Of a stretch of DNA of 64,000 nucleotides, positions 26,060 to 34,755 are shown piece by piece. Source of the DNA: Ruminiclostridium sufflavum DSM 19573 (GTDB lineage Bacteria; Bacillota; Clostridia; Acetivibrionales; DSM-1351); the NCBI RefSeq assembly GCF_003208175.1, contig NZ_QKMR01000013.1:79617-143616 (forward strand), read 5' to 3'. Made by a program: the position numbers and the translations under genes. Each line of letters begins with the position of its first letter. The first letter of the stretch is position 1. The notes under the pieces were generated by a model. That model worked only from the letters and a program-made list of their open reading frames with translations. It did not search any database and had not been told where the DNA came from.

Positions 26060-27796
26060 TTAATCCAGCCCTTCAAACTGCATATTATAATATTTAGCAT
26101 ACAGGCCGTTTTTAGTCAGAAGTGTCTTGTGCGTTCCGCGCTCCTGAATACCATTTTCACTTATAACGATTATTTCATCGGCATTGCGTATGGTACTTAG
26201 CCTGTGGGCAATGACTATAGTGGTACGGTTCTTTGAAAGGCGTTCCAGAGATTCTTGAATATGGCGCTCACTTTCATTGTCCAATGCGGAGGTGGCTTCA
26301 TCAAGAATTAAAATAGGAGGATTCTTGAGAAATACACGGGCAATGGCTATCCGCTGCTTCTGGCCTCCTGACAGGCGTGTGCCTCGTTCACCAACATAGG
26401 TATCATATCCATTGTCCAGACTCATTATAAAGTCATGGATATTAGCATTTTTGGCGGCTTCTATGATTTCATCCTTGCCGGCATCAGGGTTTCCGTAAGC
26501 GATATTTTCACGAATGCTGCCGGAAAACATATAAACATCCTGCTGAACGATACCTATGGATTTTCTCAAGGATTTCAGGGTTATATCCCGTATGTCAATA
26601 CCATCAATCGTAATTTCTCCGTCGGTTACTTCATAGAAGCGGGGAAGAAGCGAGCAAAGGGTTGTTTTTCCTCCTCCTGACGGACCTACAAAAGCTACGG
26701 TTTTTCCTGCATCAATTGTAATACTGACATTGTCAAGTACCTCAGAAGTATCATCATAATGGAAGGAAACATTGTTATAGCTTATTTTACCGCAAGGGTT
26801 TATTAGCTGTTTTCCATTCTCTCTGTCTGTAATTTCCGGTTCTGTCTCAATAATCTCTAAAAATCGCTTAAATCCCGACATTCCCTTTTGAAAAGCTTCC
26901 GTAAAGTTAATGAGCACTTCTATCGGGTTAAGAAAAATTCCTATATAAAGTGCGTAAATTGCCAAATCGGTGGGCTTCAAGCTGCCTTTTGCTATAAAGT
27001 AGCCTCCGCTTATTAATACTGCGGCATAAAGCAATCCTTGGAATATGCTGGTTCCTGCATGGAAACTTCCCATAATCAGATAACTGCTGTTTTTTGAAGC
27101 TAAAAATTTTAAATTGCAAAGCTTAAATTTATTATGTTCAATTTCTTCATTTGCAAAGGATTTAACTACCCGTATACCGGAAAGAGTGTCCTGCACACTT
27201 GAATTAACAAGTGCAATTTTTTTGCGGTTGTCCATAAAAACTGATTTCATTTTTATATTTTTTCTCAGGCAAAAAATAAACATAGCAACGGTTACTGCAA
27301 GAAGAATTAAGGTCATTTGAGAGTTAATCATTGTTAACAATATAAAGGAACCTATAATTTTTATTGATGATATAAATATATTTTCCGGACCGTGATGTGC
27401 CAGCTCAGATATATCAAATAAATCGGAAATGAGCTTTGACATCATCTCTCCGGTGTTATTCCTGTCATAGTAAGAAAAGTCAAGTGTCTGATAATGATCA
27501 AATAAATCCTGACGCATGTCACTTTCCATACGAGAGCCCATTATATGCCCCCAGGAGGTAATGAAGTATTGCCCTGCATATCTCAGCAGGTACATCACAA
27601 GGAGTCCCGCACCAACTATCCAGAGAGACTTCATTATTTCAGATGAACTGCCTGTAAAAACACCCTTTGTCAAAAAATTCAGAATTTGAGGAAAGGCAAG
27701 ATCAATGGCAGAAACAATAAGAGCACAAAACATATCAATAAAAAATAAATTTTTATATGGCTTATAGTATTTAATAAATTTTTTTAAAGTAGACAT
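26060..27796 (-). CDS. ABC transporter, fused permease/ATPase (type IV exporter)
   Basis: A 578-residue half-transporter: six membrane helices (about residues 15-310) and a nucleotide-binding domain with Walker A GPSGGGKTTL, signature LSGGQKQRIAIARVF, Walker B ILILDEATSALD and switch His in VIAHRLST. All catalytic residues are intact. It resembles the lipid/multidrug exporters (MsbA/BmrA/YfiB type). There is no partner gene, so it should homodimerise. The true start is ATG 27796 just after repeat B5; the longer frame translates the repeat. GGGGGG rather than GGAGG forms the ribosome site. Confidence 0.93.
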   Translation of the reverse strand: MSTLKKFIKYYKPYKNLFFIDMFCALIVSAIDLAFPQILNFLTKGVFTGSSSEIMKSLWIVGAGLLVMYLLRYAGQYFITSWGHIMGSRMESDMRQDLFDHYQTLDFSYYDRNNTGEMMSKLISDLFDISELAHHGPENIFISSIKIIGSFILLTMINSQMTLILLAVTVAMFIFCLRKNIKMKSVFMDNRKKIALVNSSVQDTLSGIRVVKSFANEEIEHNKFKLCNLKFLASKNSSYLIMGSFHAGTSIFQGLLYAAVLISGGYFIAKGSLKPTDLAIYALYIGIFLNPIEVLINFTEAFQKGMSGFKRFLEIIETEPEITDRENGKQLINPCGKISYNNVSFHYDDTSEVLDNVSITIDAGKTVAFVGPSGGGKTTLCSLLPRFYEVTDGEITIDGIDIRDITLKSLRKSIGIVQQDVYMFSGSIRENIAYGNPDAGKDEIIEAAKNANIHDFIMSLDNGYDTYVGERGTRLSGGQKQRIAIARVFLKNPPILILDEATSALDNESERHIQESLERLSKNRTTIVIAHRLSTIRNADEIIVISENGIQERGTHKTLLTKNGLYAKYYNMQFEGLD

Positions 27797-27935
27797 ATTA
27801 CCCCCCACGCCAAGTTTTGGCACGAAATATTATGAAAGCAACTGTGGCAAACCTCTGCTTCTCAGCGGTACGCTATTTACTTTTCGACCGTATTTTGTTT
27901 CTTTCAAGCTAACCTTCACATTGAGTCTCCGGCAA
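27797..27935 (-). repeat. Dispersed repeat family B, full copy (B5), supplies ribosome site
   Basis: Minus-strand order: degenerate unit (27910-27933), core, then unit GTGCCAAAACTTGGCGTGGG-GGGTAAT (27798-27823) ending at the ATG of the ABC transporter. Its core matches B1 closely, including TAGCGTACCGCTG, AAGCAGAGGT and GCCACAGTTGCTTT. Confidence 0.85.
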
Positions 27936-27948
27936 AAGCTGATTTGGT

Positions 27949-28305
27949 TTAAGACTTATTTTTATTTAACCTTTCAATAAAAGAAGTAACTAAGCTAAGG
28001 TCTTCATCTGTCATATCAATTAGCAAAGAAAGCATGTTATTGATTTTCGGATTATTTAAAATTGCAGCTGCCAATTCTTTTGCATCCGATTTCATATTTT
28101 GTATGTTATCCCACCCTAGTAATGAGTTTGCATCCACATCTAAAGCTTTCATCAACAGGGTGATTGTATTGGAATCAGGCTTATTTTTGTTTTTTTCCCA
28201 GTCACTTATTGAATTATGCTTTGCACCTATTAAGTCTGCCAATTGTTTTTGTGTAAGGCCCTTAGTCCTCCTTAATTCCCGGATTCTGTCACCAAGTGCA
28301 GTCAT
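27949..28305 (-). CDS. XRE-family transcriptional regulator (phage repressor-like)
   Basis: A 118-residue protein with an N-terminal HTH_3 domain (IRELRRTKGLTQKQLADLIGAKHNSISDWEKNKNKPD, residues 8-44) and a helical C-terminal part (about 70-118) that may dimerise. It lacks a LexA/CI-like peptidase domain. It is divergent from a phage-tail-like gene. The intergenic region holds TTCG/CGAA inverted repeats placed inside the opposing promoter, as expected for a repressor-operator pair. Its own promoter is probably TTTACA-17-TAATAT (28359-28331, minus strand). Confidence 0.9.
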   Translation of the reverse strand: MTALGDRIRELRRTKGLTQKQLADLIGAKHNSISDWEKNKNKPDSNTITLLMKALDVDANSLLGWDNIQNMKSDAKELAAAILNNPKINNMLSLLIDMTDEDLSLVTSFIERLNKNKS

Positions 28306-28390
28306 TTTAAATACCCCCTATACAATAGCTATATTATCAGTTAATTTTTATTTTGTAAATAAAAAATCCGAAATGGTCGAAAAAAATTTA

Positions 28391-28443
28391 TTGACATTTC
28401 GAATAAAACGAATTATAATTTTTATTGTTCGAACATATGTTCT
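28391..28443 (+). promoter_or_regulatory. Promoter with putative XRE operator and LexA box
   Basis: TTGACA (28391-28396), 17-base spacer, TATAAT (28414-28419). The spacer is filled by TTTCGAATAAAACGAA (28397-28412), an inverted TTCG/CGAA repeat. Just downstream, CGAACATATGTTCT (28430-28443) matches the Firmicute LexA consensus CGAACRNRYGTTYC with one mismatch and would cover the transcription start. Dual control by the divergent XRE protein and LexA is inferred. Confidence 0.75.
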
Positions 28444-28490
28444 AAAATTTGAATATAAAATGTAATATCCGGCTAAAGGAGGAGGTATGT

Positions 28491-28844
28491 ATGATAACAG
28501 AAGGAATAGATAATGCTATAAGCTCAAGGATTATGTTTTTTAATAAATATGGTTTTTATTATTTACCTGATTTTTTGAAAGAGTTCAAGGAATTCAGAAA
28601 GCTTAGAAATCTTTCTGAATCAGAAAAATTTGAGCTTTTAAAAATATTTAAAAATATTGAAGGTGAATTAAATGATAATTTTATAAATGATTCTACCGAA
28701 ATTGGTGTAGAAAGCTGGGAGAGAGTTATGGGAATAACTCCAAAGGTATATGATACGCTGAACGATAGAAAATTTAGGATATTGACCAGATTAAATGAAA
28801 AGCTGCCGTATAAATATAGGGAAGCTGAAAGATGGCTTGCTTAA
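28491..28844 (+). CDS. Phage tail protein fragment, DUF2313/XkdU-YmfQ-like N-terminal region
   Basis: A 117-residue protein whose sequence YLPDFLKEFKEF...GELNDNFINDSTEIGVESWERVMGI...DTLNDRKFRILTRLNEKLPYKYRE follows the N-terminal half of PBSX XkdU/YmfQ-type tail proteins. Those proteins are usually near 180-200 residues. Here a TAA follows at the point where the second half should begin, and no reading frame after it restores the family. It is therefore a truncated remnant or a shortened cargo gene. ATG 28491 follows AAAGGAGGAGG. It is under an XRE/LexA-type promoter. Confidence 0.6.
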   Translation: MITEGIDNAISSRIMFFNKYGFYYLPDFLKEFKEFRKLRNLSESEKFELLKIFKNIEGELNDNFINDSTEIGVESWERVMGITPKVYDTLNDRKFRILTRLNEKLPYKYREAERWLA

Positions 28845-29165
28845 CTCTCAGAGGGATACTGATTATATAAAACAGACGGTTGAGAGGAAGCTCAAAAATC
28901 CAAATTATTATTCGGGAAAATGGTTTTCAGCCCATATAGAAGAGAGCCTTATCCATTGTCTATTACTGTGTTTTAGAATGTTATGTACGCTACTTAACAG
29001 AATTATTTAAAACCCATACCTTATTTTTATTGTTGAACCAGCTTTTTATCCGCTTTATCTTGGTATGTAGGTAATGTTGCTGAATTAAGTAATTATGTAA
29101 AAAATAAGTATAATAGCCTGAAAAAAATTAAATTTCCTATAATTTTATAAAATTTGTAATTTATA

Positions 29166-29215
29166 TTGCTTAAAATGTGCTAATATAATATAATAATTTA
29201 AAGAACATATGTTCT
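29166..29215 (+). promoter_or_regulatory. Promoter with LexA box upstream of the 64-residue gene
   Basis: TTGCTT (29166-29171), 17-base spacer, TATAAT (29189-29194), then the perfect palindrome AGAACATATGTTCT (29202-29215) at the likely start site. The core is identical to the LexA box at 28430. The stretch 28845-29165 between the two genes shows only broken frames. Confidence 0.65.
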
Positions 29216-29263
29216 GAAAAAGTTTGGCTTTGAAGCAATGAGAGTACCTTTTGGGGGTAAGTA

Positions 29264-29458
29264 ATGATGTGTGGTATTGATAATAATATTAGGAATGGAA
29301 TTGCAGAATTATATAAAATTCTTAAAGAGAATTGCGCTATTTATGATGAAAAGTTCAGGAATATGGTAGTCAGAGAAATTGAAACAAAGAGTAATAATAA
29401 AAATTTAACCAGGATTTGTATAAATATTATGGAGATAATAAAGTCAGAAAAAGGGTGA
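29264..29458 (+). CDS. Small SOS-box-controlled protein, unknown
   Basis: A 64-residue helical protein (ATG 29264, after GGGGGTAAGTA). It has no recognised domain; the pattern IAELYKILKENCAIYDEKFRNMVVREIE suggests an amphipathic coil. Its promoter carries a perfect LexA-type palindrome. It may belong with the phage-tail-like remnant just upstream. Whether it is translated is unproven. Confidence 0.5.
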   Translation: MMCGIDNNIRNGIAELYKILKENCAIYDEKFRNMVVREIETKSNNKNLTRICINIMEIIKSEKG

Positions 29459-29495
29459 TTTATGTACTTTGAAAAAGAGCACTTTCCGCTTTGCT

Positions 29496-29518
29496 AAAGT
29501 CAATTGCAGTTCCAAGCC
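29496..29518 (+). repeat. Dispersed repeat family A, left end only (A6)
   Basis: AAAGTCAATTGCAGTTCCAA is followed by GCC. No matching right end is seen before the next gene. The rest of the 280-base gap 29459-29738 shows no other feature I can support. Confidence 0.55.
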
Positions 29519-29738
29519 TTCGCGAGAATCCTATCGGGATGGAAGGGTTTGCTGAAATCAAGCTTTAACTCTGAAACCTACAGCATGTTGTAAATTGGTA
29601 CCATTACTCTATGGCATAAGAGTAATAAACCTTGTACAATATAGAATATAATAAGGGTTATTTACTTGCCGGTATTTTGCCGGTGCTTGAAGAGGTCTAT
29701 GGAGGCGTTAAGACTTTCAGTTAAGGGAGAGTGCTGAA

Positions 29739-32306
29739 GTGAACGAAAAATTACTGTTTTTCGAAGATATTAATAAAGATATGAGGTCTTTAGCAGGAGG
29801 GAAAGGAGCAAATCTTGGTGAAATGACACAGGCAGGATTTCCTGTTCCAAAGGGGTTTTGTATTACAACTGAAGTTTACCGTGACTTTGTAAAGGATGCT
29901 GACCTTTTTGGAGAGCCTGAGCCTGATGCAGAACAGATAAGAGAAAAGCTTCAATCTCTGCCCCTTCCGGACTATTTGCCCGAAATGCTGAGAGAAGCAA
30001 TGAAAAAGTTTAAACCTGATGCTTTGTTTTCAGTTCGTTCTTCTGCAACAGCGGAGGATTTGCCCTATGCTTCCTTTGCCGGACAGCAGGATACCTATCT
30101 CAATGTTCCTGTAAGTGAAATAGAGAATGCTGTACGTAATTGTTTTGCTTCTCTTTACACAGACCGCGCAGTAGAATACAGAAAAAAAAATAACATTGAA
30201 AAGGCTTTGATGTGTGTTATCGTGCAGCAGATGGTTTTTTCCGAAGCGGCAGGTGTCCTGTTCACAGCTGATCCGGTAAGCGGTAACAGGCATATAGAAG
30301 TTATTGATGCCGGGTTTGGCCTGGGAGAGGCACTGGTATCAGGATTGGTAACACCTGACCATTATTATTATAATAAAAAGAAAGGTGCTGTTTCTGAAAG
30401 AAGAATTTCATTAAAAAAAATTGCCATACTGCCTTTAATAAACGGAGGCACCATAACAAAGGAAATTAATTCTGCAAAACAGGTATTGAGCGGCGAGCAG
30501 ATTAAAGAATTAGCCTCATTTGGTGAAAAGCTGGAACAGCATTACGGAATGCCACAGGATGTTGAATGGGCAATTCAGGATAATAAGCTTTATATTTTAC
30601 AGACCCGGGCCATTACATCTCTTTATCCATTGCCTGATATAAAGGATAACGACTTTCATATTCTAATTTGTATAGGACATATTCAAATGAATACAGCTGC
30701 TTTTTCGCGGATGGGCGGAGAGACATTCGCATTGCTTTTTCGAATGAAGGATATACCTTTGACTGAATATAAAAATGAGCGCATTTTTTTGCCGGGAGGA
30801 CGGCTTTTCAGTGATCTCAGTTCATTATATAACTACGGTATCCTTCGTAAGCTGGCGCTTAAAGTTCTGCCTGAAATAGAGCCGCTGACTGCGGAAGCAC
30901 TTTCGGAGGTTTTCGCACAATATACAAAATTTCACAAGAAAAAACTTTATATTCCAAAGGATGTAAGCTTCTTGCCAATAAAGATATTCTACCGCTTTCT
31001 TAAGGGAGATACATCAAGTACGATTTCATATATGTATAAGCTGGCAGGTGAAATATCTGATAAACGTTCTCTTGCAATTTTGACAGCCCCTGCAGGACAG
31101 CCGCGTATTCAGGCAATCTATGAAAATATTAATTTAATTAATACAATTATCCGCACATTTGTTCCATTAATTGGCCCGGGCATTCTTGCGCTGGTGAAGA
31201 TGAAAAGGATGGAAAAAAGAATCTTTGGTGAGGCACGTTATACACCTTATGTAGAGATGGGACTTGAAGGCAATATTACTACTGAAATGGGACTTATGCT
31301 AGGTGATTTGGCTGACTTGGCAAATCAGCATGCAGAAGTTATAAACGAATTTCGAAATACAAAATATATTACGTTGCACCAACGTATATATGCCCGGAAT
31401 GATGATTTCAGCGGTAAGTGGGCTGAGTTTCTGGATATTTACGGATGCCGGTGCGCAGGTGAATTAGATATTTCATGCTCTCGTTGGAGAGAGAACCCTG
31501 CATTGATAGCAAAGCAGCTGGTTGCTATGGCAGAAGGCAAGGAGTATGGAAGTCACCGTACGGAATATGAGGCAACTGTAAAAAAAGCTAAAGCAAAGGC
31601 GCAGGAATTTATTCGTGCGGTGGAGCATAAGGCAGGCAAGCGCAAATCGAAAAAAATAGCAAGGTATATAAAAATTTATCGTGAAGTTTTTCCGATTAGG
31701 GAGCATATGAAATATATTATAATCCGTGTAATGGATTCCGCCCGTATTGCGTTGCTCAAGCAGGGTACGGAAATGGTAATAAAGGAGCAGCTGAAAAATG
31801 CAGAGGATATATTTCTTTTACAGTACAAGGAACTATACGAAGCAATTGAAGACGGCAGTGATTTGAGAGGTTTGGCTGATGAGCGGCGACAAGAACTGCG
31901 GCATTGGCAGAAGCTGACACCGCCCCGTGTGATGACCAGCGAGGGTGAGTGTATTATTGGACGTTATAAGGCTAAGAATTTGCTTGTTGGCACAATGATA
32001 GGCTCAGGTGTTTCTTTTGGAGCAGTAGAGGGCATTGCCAAGGTAGTACTTGATCCGAAGGAATCAAGAGTGGAGGTTGGTGAAATATTGGTAGCACCAT
32101 TCACAGATCCCGGCTGGACACCGCTTTTTATAAATGCTGCTGGATTAGTAACGGAGGTTGGCGGTAAGCTCACACATGGTTCGGTTGTAGCTCGAGAATA
32201 TGGAATTCCTGCTGTTACAGGGGTGGTAGATGCAACAAGTAAAATTAAAACAGGCCAGAGAATCCGTGTCGACGGCTCAAGCGGCTATGTCTGGATTTTA
32301 GATTGA
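29739..32306 (+). CDS. PEP-synthase-related phosphotransferase, Rph (rifampin phosphotransferase)-like
   Basis: An 855-residue protein with an N-terminal PPDK-type ATP-grasp domain (AGGKGANLGEMTQAGFPVPKGFCITT, SVRSSATAEDLPYASFAGQQDTYLNV, ... residues about 15-300), a divergent middle domain (about 310-750) and a C-terminal swivelling His domain (GGKLTHGSVVAREYGIPAVTGV) that ends the protein. True PEP synthases continue with a PEP-binding barrel of about 350 residues, absent here. That ATP-middle-His layout and the THG-VVAREYGIPAV motif match rifampin phosphotransferases. The middle domain would decide the substrate, so rifampin is not certain. GTG start after AAGGGAGAG. Confidence 0.8.
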   Translation: MNEKLLFFEDINKDMRSLAGGKGANLGEMTQAGFPVPKGFCITTEVYRDFVKDADLFGEPEPDAEQIREKLQSLPLPDYLPEMLREAMKKFKPDALFSVRSSATAEDLPYASFAGQQDTYLNVPVSEIENAVRNCFASLYTDRAVEYRKKNNIEKALMCVIVQQMVFSEAAGVLFTADPVSGNRHIEVIDAGFGLGEALVSGLVTPDHYYYNKKKGAVSERRISLKKIAILPLINGGTITKEINSAKQVLSGEQIKELASFGEKLEQHYGMPQDVEWAIQDNKLYILQTRAITSLYPLPDIKDNDFHILICIGHIQMNTAAFSRMGGETFALLFRMKDIPLTEYKNERIFLPGGRLFSDLSSLYNYGILRKLALKVLPEIEPLTAEALSEVFAQYTKFHKKKLYIPKDVSFLPIKIFYRFLKGDTSSTISYMYKLAGEISDKRSLAILTAPAGQPRIQAIYENINLINTIIRTFVPLIGPGILALVKMKRMEKRIFGEARYTPYVEMGLEGNITTEMGLMLGDLADLANQHAEVINEFRNTKYITLHQRIYARNDDFSGKWAEFLDIYGCRCAGELDISCSRWRENPALIAKQLVAMAEGKEYGSHRTEYEATVKKAKAKAQEFIRAVEHKAGKRKSKKIARYIKIYREVFPIREHMKYIIIRVMDSARIALLKQGTEMVIKEQLKNAEDIFLLQYKELYEAIEDGSDLRGLADERRQELRHWQKLTPPRVMTSEGECIIGRYKAKNLLVGTMIGSGVSFGAVEGIAKVVLDPKESRVEVGEILVAPFTDPGWTPLFINAAGLVTEVGGKLTHGSVVAREYGIPAVTGVVDATSKIKTGQRIRVDGSSGYVWILD

Positions 32307-32334
32307 CATAATTAAGTTGTATTAATAAGCATTC

Positions 32335-32371
32335 AAAAGGAGGCAAGAAGATGCTTATTGCCTCCTTTTGT
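32335..32371 (+). terminator. Terminator of the Rph-like gene
   Basis: AAAAGGAGGCAA pairs with TTGCCTCCTTTT across an 11-base loop. It lies about 30 bases after the stop. Confidence 0.85.
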
Positions 32372-32382
32372 TGCCTTGATTG

Positions 32383-32498
32383 AAGTCAATTAGGGGTTAA
32401 CCCTTCGCAATGATAAAATATCGGAATGATATTTATATCCAAACGATATTTATATCCAAACGATATTTATATCGTTTTTTAGCCGGTAGTAATTAACT
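32383..32498. repeat. Dispersed repeat family A, full copy (A7) with internal tandem repeat
   Basis: Ends AAGTCAATTAGGGGTTAA and AGCCGGTAGTAATTAACT. Inside are two and a half copies of GATATTTATATCCAAAC. The right end overlaps the stop of the small gene on the other strand. Confidence 0.7.
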
Positions 32499-32649
32499 AT
32501 GAAGGTTTTGCTTTGTCTTTACCCGTTTTAGCTTTGCCCTGTATCTCAGGAACAGGTTTAAAATCATTTTTTGAAAAATGATTTTTGTGGTTACTTTCGG
32601 TTCCGTGAGAATCCTTGGGATCGGGTCTTCTCATTCCTGCCTTAGCCAT
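32497..32649 (-). CDS. Small basic protein, unknown (50 residues)
   Basis: An intact small frame beginning MAKAGMRRPDPKDSHG and ending TGKDKAKPS, rich in Lys, Pro, His and Asp, without hydrophobic segments. ATG 32649 is preceded by GGTGAAGAGA. The composition suggests a disordered, possibly nucleic-acid or spore-core protein, but no family is recognised. Its stop lies at the edge of repeat A7. Confidence 0.5.
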   Translation of the reverse strand: MAKAGMRRPDPKDSHGTESNHKNHFSKNDFKPVPEIQGKAKTGKDKAKPS

Positions 32650-32700
32650 TCTCTTCACCTCAACAATATTGTTGCATTTTTAGATAAAGAGTATGCATGA

Positions 32701-33612
32701 TTAATTATTTATGTTTTTTAAAGATAGAAAATAATCATTTAATTTTCTAGGGCCTCCGAGAATATCCCTGTCAATATACAACGTTCCATCTTCTCTGGTT
32801 TTAACACTCCACTTGACAAGACAGATGCTGCCGTCTGAGATTTCAATGCCTGTTATGCAACGGGGATGGATACAGCTTCCGTCATTAAAATATGGAGGTT
32901 GGCCTACCTCTGGAAATGATGGCTTGTGATTGTGTCCGGCGATAAGTATGTGCTTTTCTTTTATTACCCAATCTGTAAGCTGCTTTGCAACAGATATTTT
33001 AACCTGATAATTCTTTGCCGCACTTGTTGGGTCATTCACCCCCAGAGACTCCAGCGGTTTCCATAAATTCTTAACCAATAATTTTCCCAGCCACCATAAG
33101 TCACTGTTAAGCGTATTTACCTGATGGCCGTGAATTAACAAAATTTTATCGTTTGTTACTTCATGTCTGAGGACTAGGCCTTCATGAATCTCCAAGCTTT
33201 CAAAAATAGAAGAGAATTCTTCTTCCCGCTGATTAAAAAATCTGCCCAAATTTTTTTTAACAAAGTTAAAGTCTTTCTTTTCTATATCATGGTTACCGTA
33301 TAGCATATAAAATCTGCCTTTGTCATGAAATTTTGACAAAAGACTGAAGGTATCCTTATGAACGCTCATAATGTCTGAAAGCTGGGTATTTTCCCATAAT
33401 TCATCTCCATCACCCAGTTCAATATAGGTATAGTTATTTTTATAATAATAGGTCAGTGCGCCAATAAAAATATTCCTGTTTTTTAAAAAATTATCTGTCC
33501 AGCTTCCGTTTCCTCTATGACAATCACTCATCAAGATAATTCTTGAGTAATTATTGAAGGTCAATTGTTTTGCAGAATTAAAAATGCTGGTTACTACATC
33601 TAATTTATCCAT
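32701..33612 (-). CDS. Metallophosphoesterase (calcineurin-like)
   Basis: A 303-residue hydrolase with the two-metal motif set: IILMSDCHRGN (in place of GDxHG), ELGDGDELWEN (GDxxD), YGNHDIE (GNHD), LIHGHQV and AGHNHKP (His ligands). All ligands look intact. The family includes UDP-diacylglucosamine hydrolase-like and nucleotide phosphoesterases; the substrate is unknown. ATG 33612 follows GCGAGGTCTGAG and lies one base after the end of the upstream DUF4474 gene, so the two are translationally coupled. The frame extending to 33666 lies within that gene and is rejected. Confidence 0.9.
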   Translation of the reverse strand: MDKLDVVTSIFNSAKQLTFNNYSRIILMSDCHRGNGSWTDNFLKNRNIFIGALTYYYKNNYTYIELGDGDELWENTQLSDIMSVHKDTFSLLSKFHDKGRFYMLYGNHDIEKKDFNFVKKNLGRFFNQREEEFSSIFESLEIHEGLVLRHEVTNDKILLIHGHQVNTLNSDLWWLGKLLVKNLWKPLESLGVNDPTSAAKNYQVKISVAKQLTDWVIKEKHILIAGHNHKPSFPEVGQPPYFNDGSCIHPRCITGIEISDGSICLVKWSVKTREDGTLYIDRDILGGPRKLNDYFLSLKNINN

Positions 33613-33613
33613 C

Positions 33614-34720
33614 TCAGACCTCGCTGTTAAAACTAGAGGGAAGATTGTAATTACTGTTATTCTCAAGATAGTGTTTTATTTTGGCATACGTATCAAAAAT
33701 AGATAAGGTTTTTCCAATATTTAAGATTTCTTTATATAATTCTGGGGATTGCTCTTTGACTGCGATGATTTTATCGGCAATATTTGAGTAACTGCTCGTT
33801 ATAAGGTTATATTGATCGCAAAACATTTTGTTTCTTTTCAGTACAATCTCATCTGTCTGGGGTGTACGTGAATACGGCTGCTTGGTATGAGGCTTATCAA
33901 AGCGTATAGCTATATCTCTTCCGCTGATTTCATATTCTTCATCGGTATAACCTATTTCACGTAACGAGGTTACAAAGGCATTACGCATTTTTCTGTCTTT
34001 AAAGGTGATATACACATCTAATACAAGCTCGGAAGGATAAGAAAACTCCCCCAGTTTAAAACCTGTCAGCCACCAATGCTTATGTTTTCTCGAAAGGAGC
34101 TTTTCACCGTTTTTTTTCAGAGAGAATTGCATATACAATCTTTCGCTGTCGCTTGCGCATCTGTAAAAGGTTCCGTTAAATACATCAGGAATATTTAAGT
34201 CTGGCCAGGCTGTGGTATATATACCTATTTCACAGCCTGTAGTCATGCCGTATTGACCTTTCCAGAGTTCTATCAGCCACCTTTTGCCATTGTATGTGAA
34301 ATATATAGGCTCGCAATCGACAATCATACCCAATGGTGCCGCTGCTTCATCGTACAACCGGCAGTACCCCATTTTCCTTTGCCATGCTTCCATTGTAGAA
34401 AAAAATATATCTTTTTCTGGATTGTAAGCGTAACCGGCAGTATCAATTATTTCTTCCAGCGCATCAAAATTAATTTTACCGTCAAATTTTGCTTTACTTG
34501 CTTTTTTAGGCTTTCTATCACCCGGAAGTATCGTTGTACGAGATTTTTCATCAGATAAAAAGTGATTGGTAACAAATCTGTATATTTTTGGGGAGAAGAT
34601 GACAGCAGCAGCTACAGCAGCAAAAAAAATCACGGCAAAAATAAAAATACTTAGATGTATCCATCCAAAGGTCAGTGAATTTATTGTCAGCATAATACAC
34701 ATCCTAAACATCCAAAACAT
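33614..34720 (-). CDS. DUF4474 domain protein with N-terminal membrane anchor
   Basis: One hydrophobic helix near residues 20-45 anchors a soluble domain with the DUF4474 pattern AGYAYNPEKDIFFSTMEAWQRKMGYCRLYDEAAAP, then ELWKGQYGMTTGCEIGIY. The C-terminal part (about 290-368) is helical. Function is unknown. Several start codons lie close together (34720 to about 34690); ATG within LTINSLTF with AGGA upstream is an alternative. It is coupled to the metallophosphoesterase gene downstream, which suggests a shared envelope role. Confidence 0.8.
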   Translation of the reverse strand: MFWMFRMCIMLTINSLTFGWIHLSIFIFAVIFFAAVAAAVIFSPKIYRFVTNHFLSDEKSRTTILPGDRKPKKASKAKFDGKINFDALEEIIDTAGYAYNPEKDIFFSTMEAWQRKMGYCRLYDEAAAPLGMIVDCEPIYFTYNGKRWLIELWKGQYGMTTGCEIGIYTTAWPDLNIPDVFNGTFYRCASDSERLYMQFSLKKNGEKLLSRKHKHWWLTGFKLGEFSYPSELVLDVYITFKDRKMRNAFVTSLREIGYTDEEYEISGRDIAIRFDKPHTKQPYSRTPQTDEIVLKRNKMFCDQYNLITSSYSNIADKIIAVKEQSPELYKEILNIGKTLSIFDTYAKIKHYLENNSNYNLPSSFNSEV

Positions 34721-34755
34721 ATTACCTATATTATGATATTCACAGAGGTGTTATT

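Noticed and set aside
28795..29010. Open frame after the phage-tail-like fragment
   Set aside because: Starts inside the fragment gene in another frame and does not continue the tail-protein sense.
29739..32306. Annotation as phosphoenolpyruvate synthase
   Set aside because: The PEP-binding C-terminal barrel is missing; the chain ends with the His domain.
32428..32476. Short direct repeats that could suggest a CRISPR array
   Set aside because: Only two and a half 17-base units with no spacers or cas genes; it is a tandem repeat inside a family A element. No CRISPR array was found in the window.
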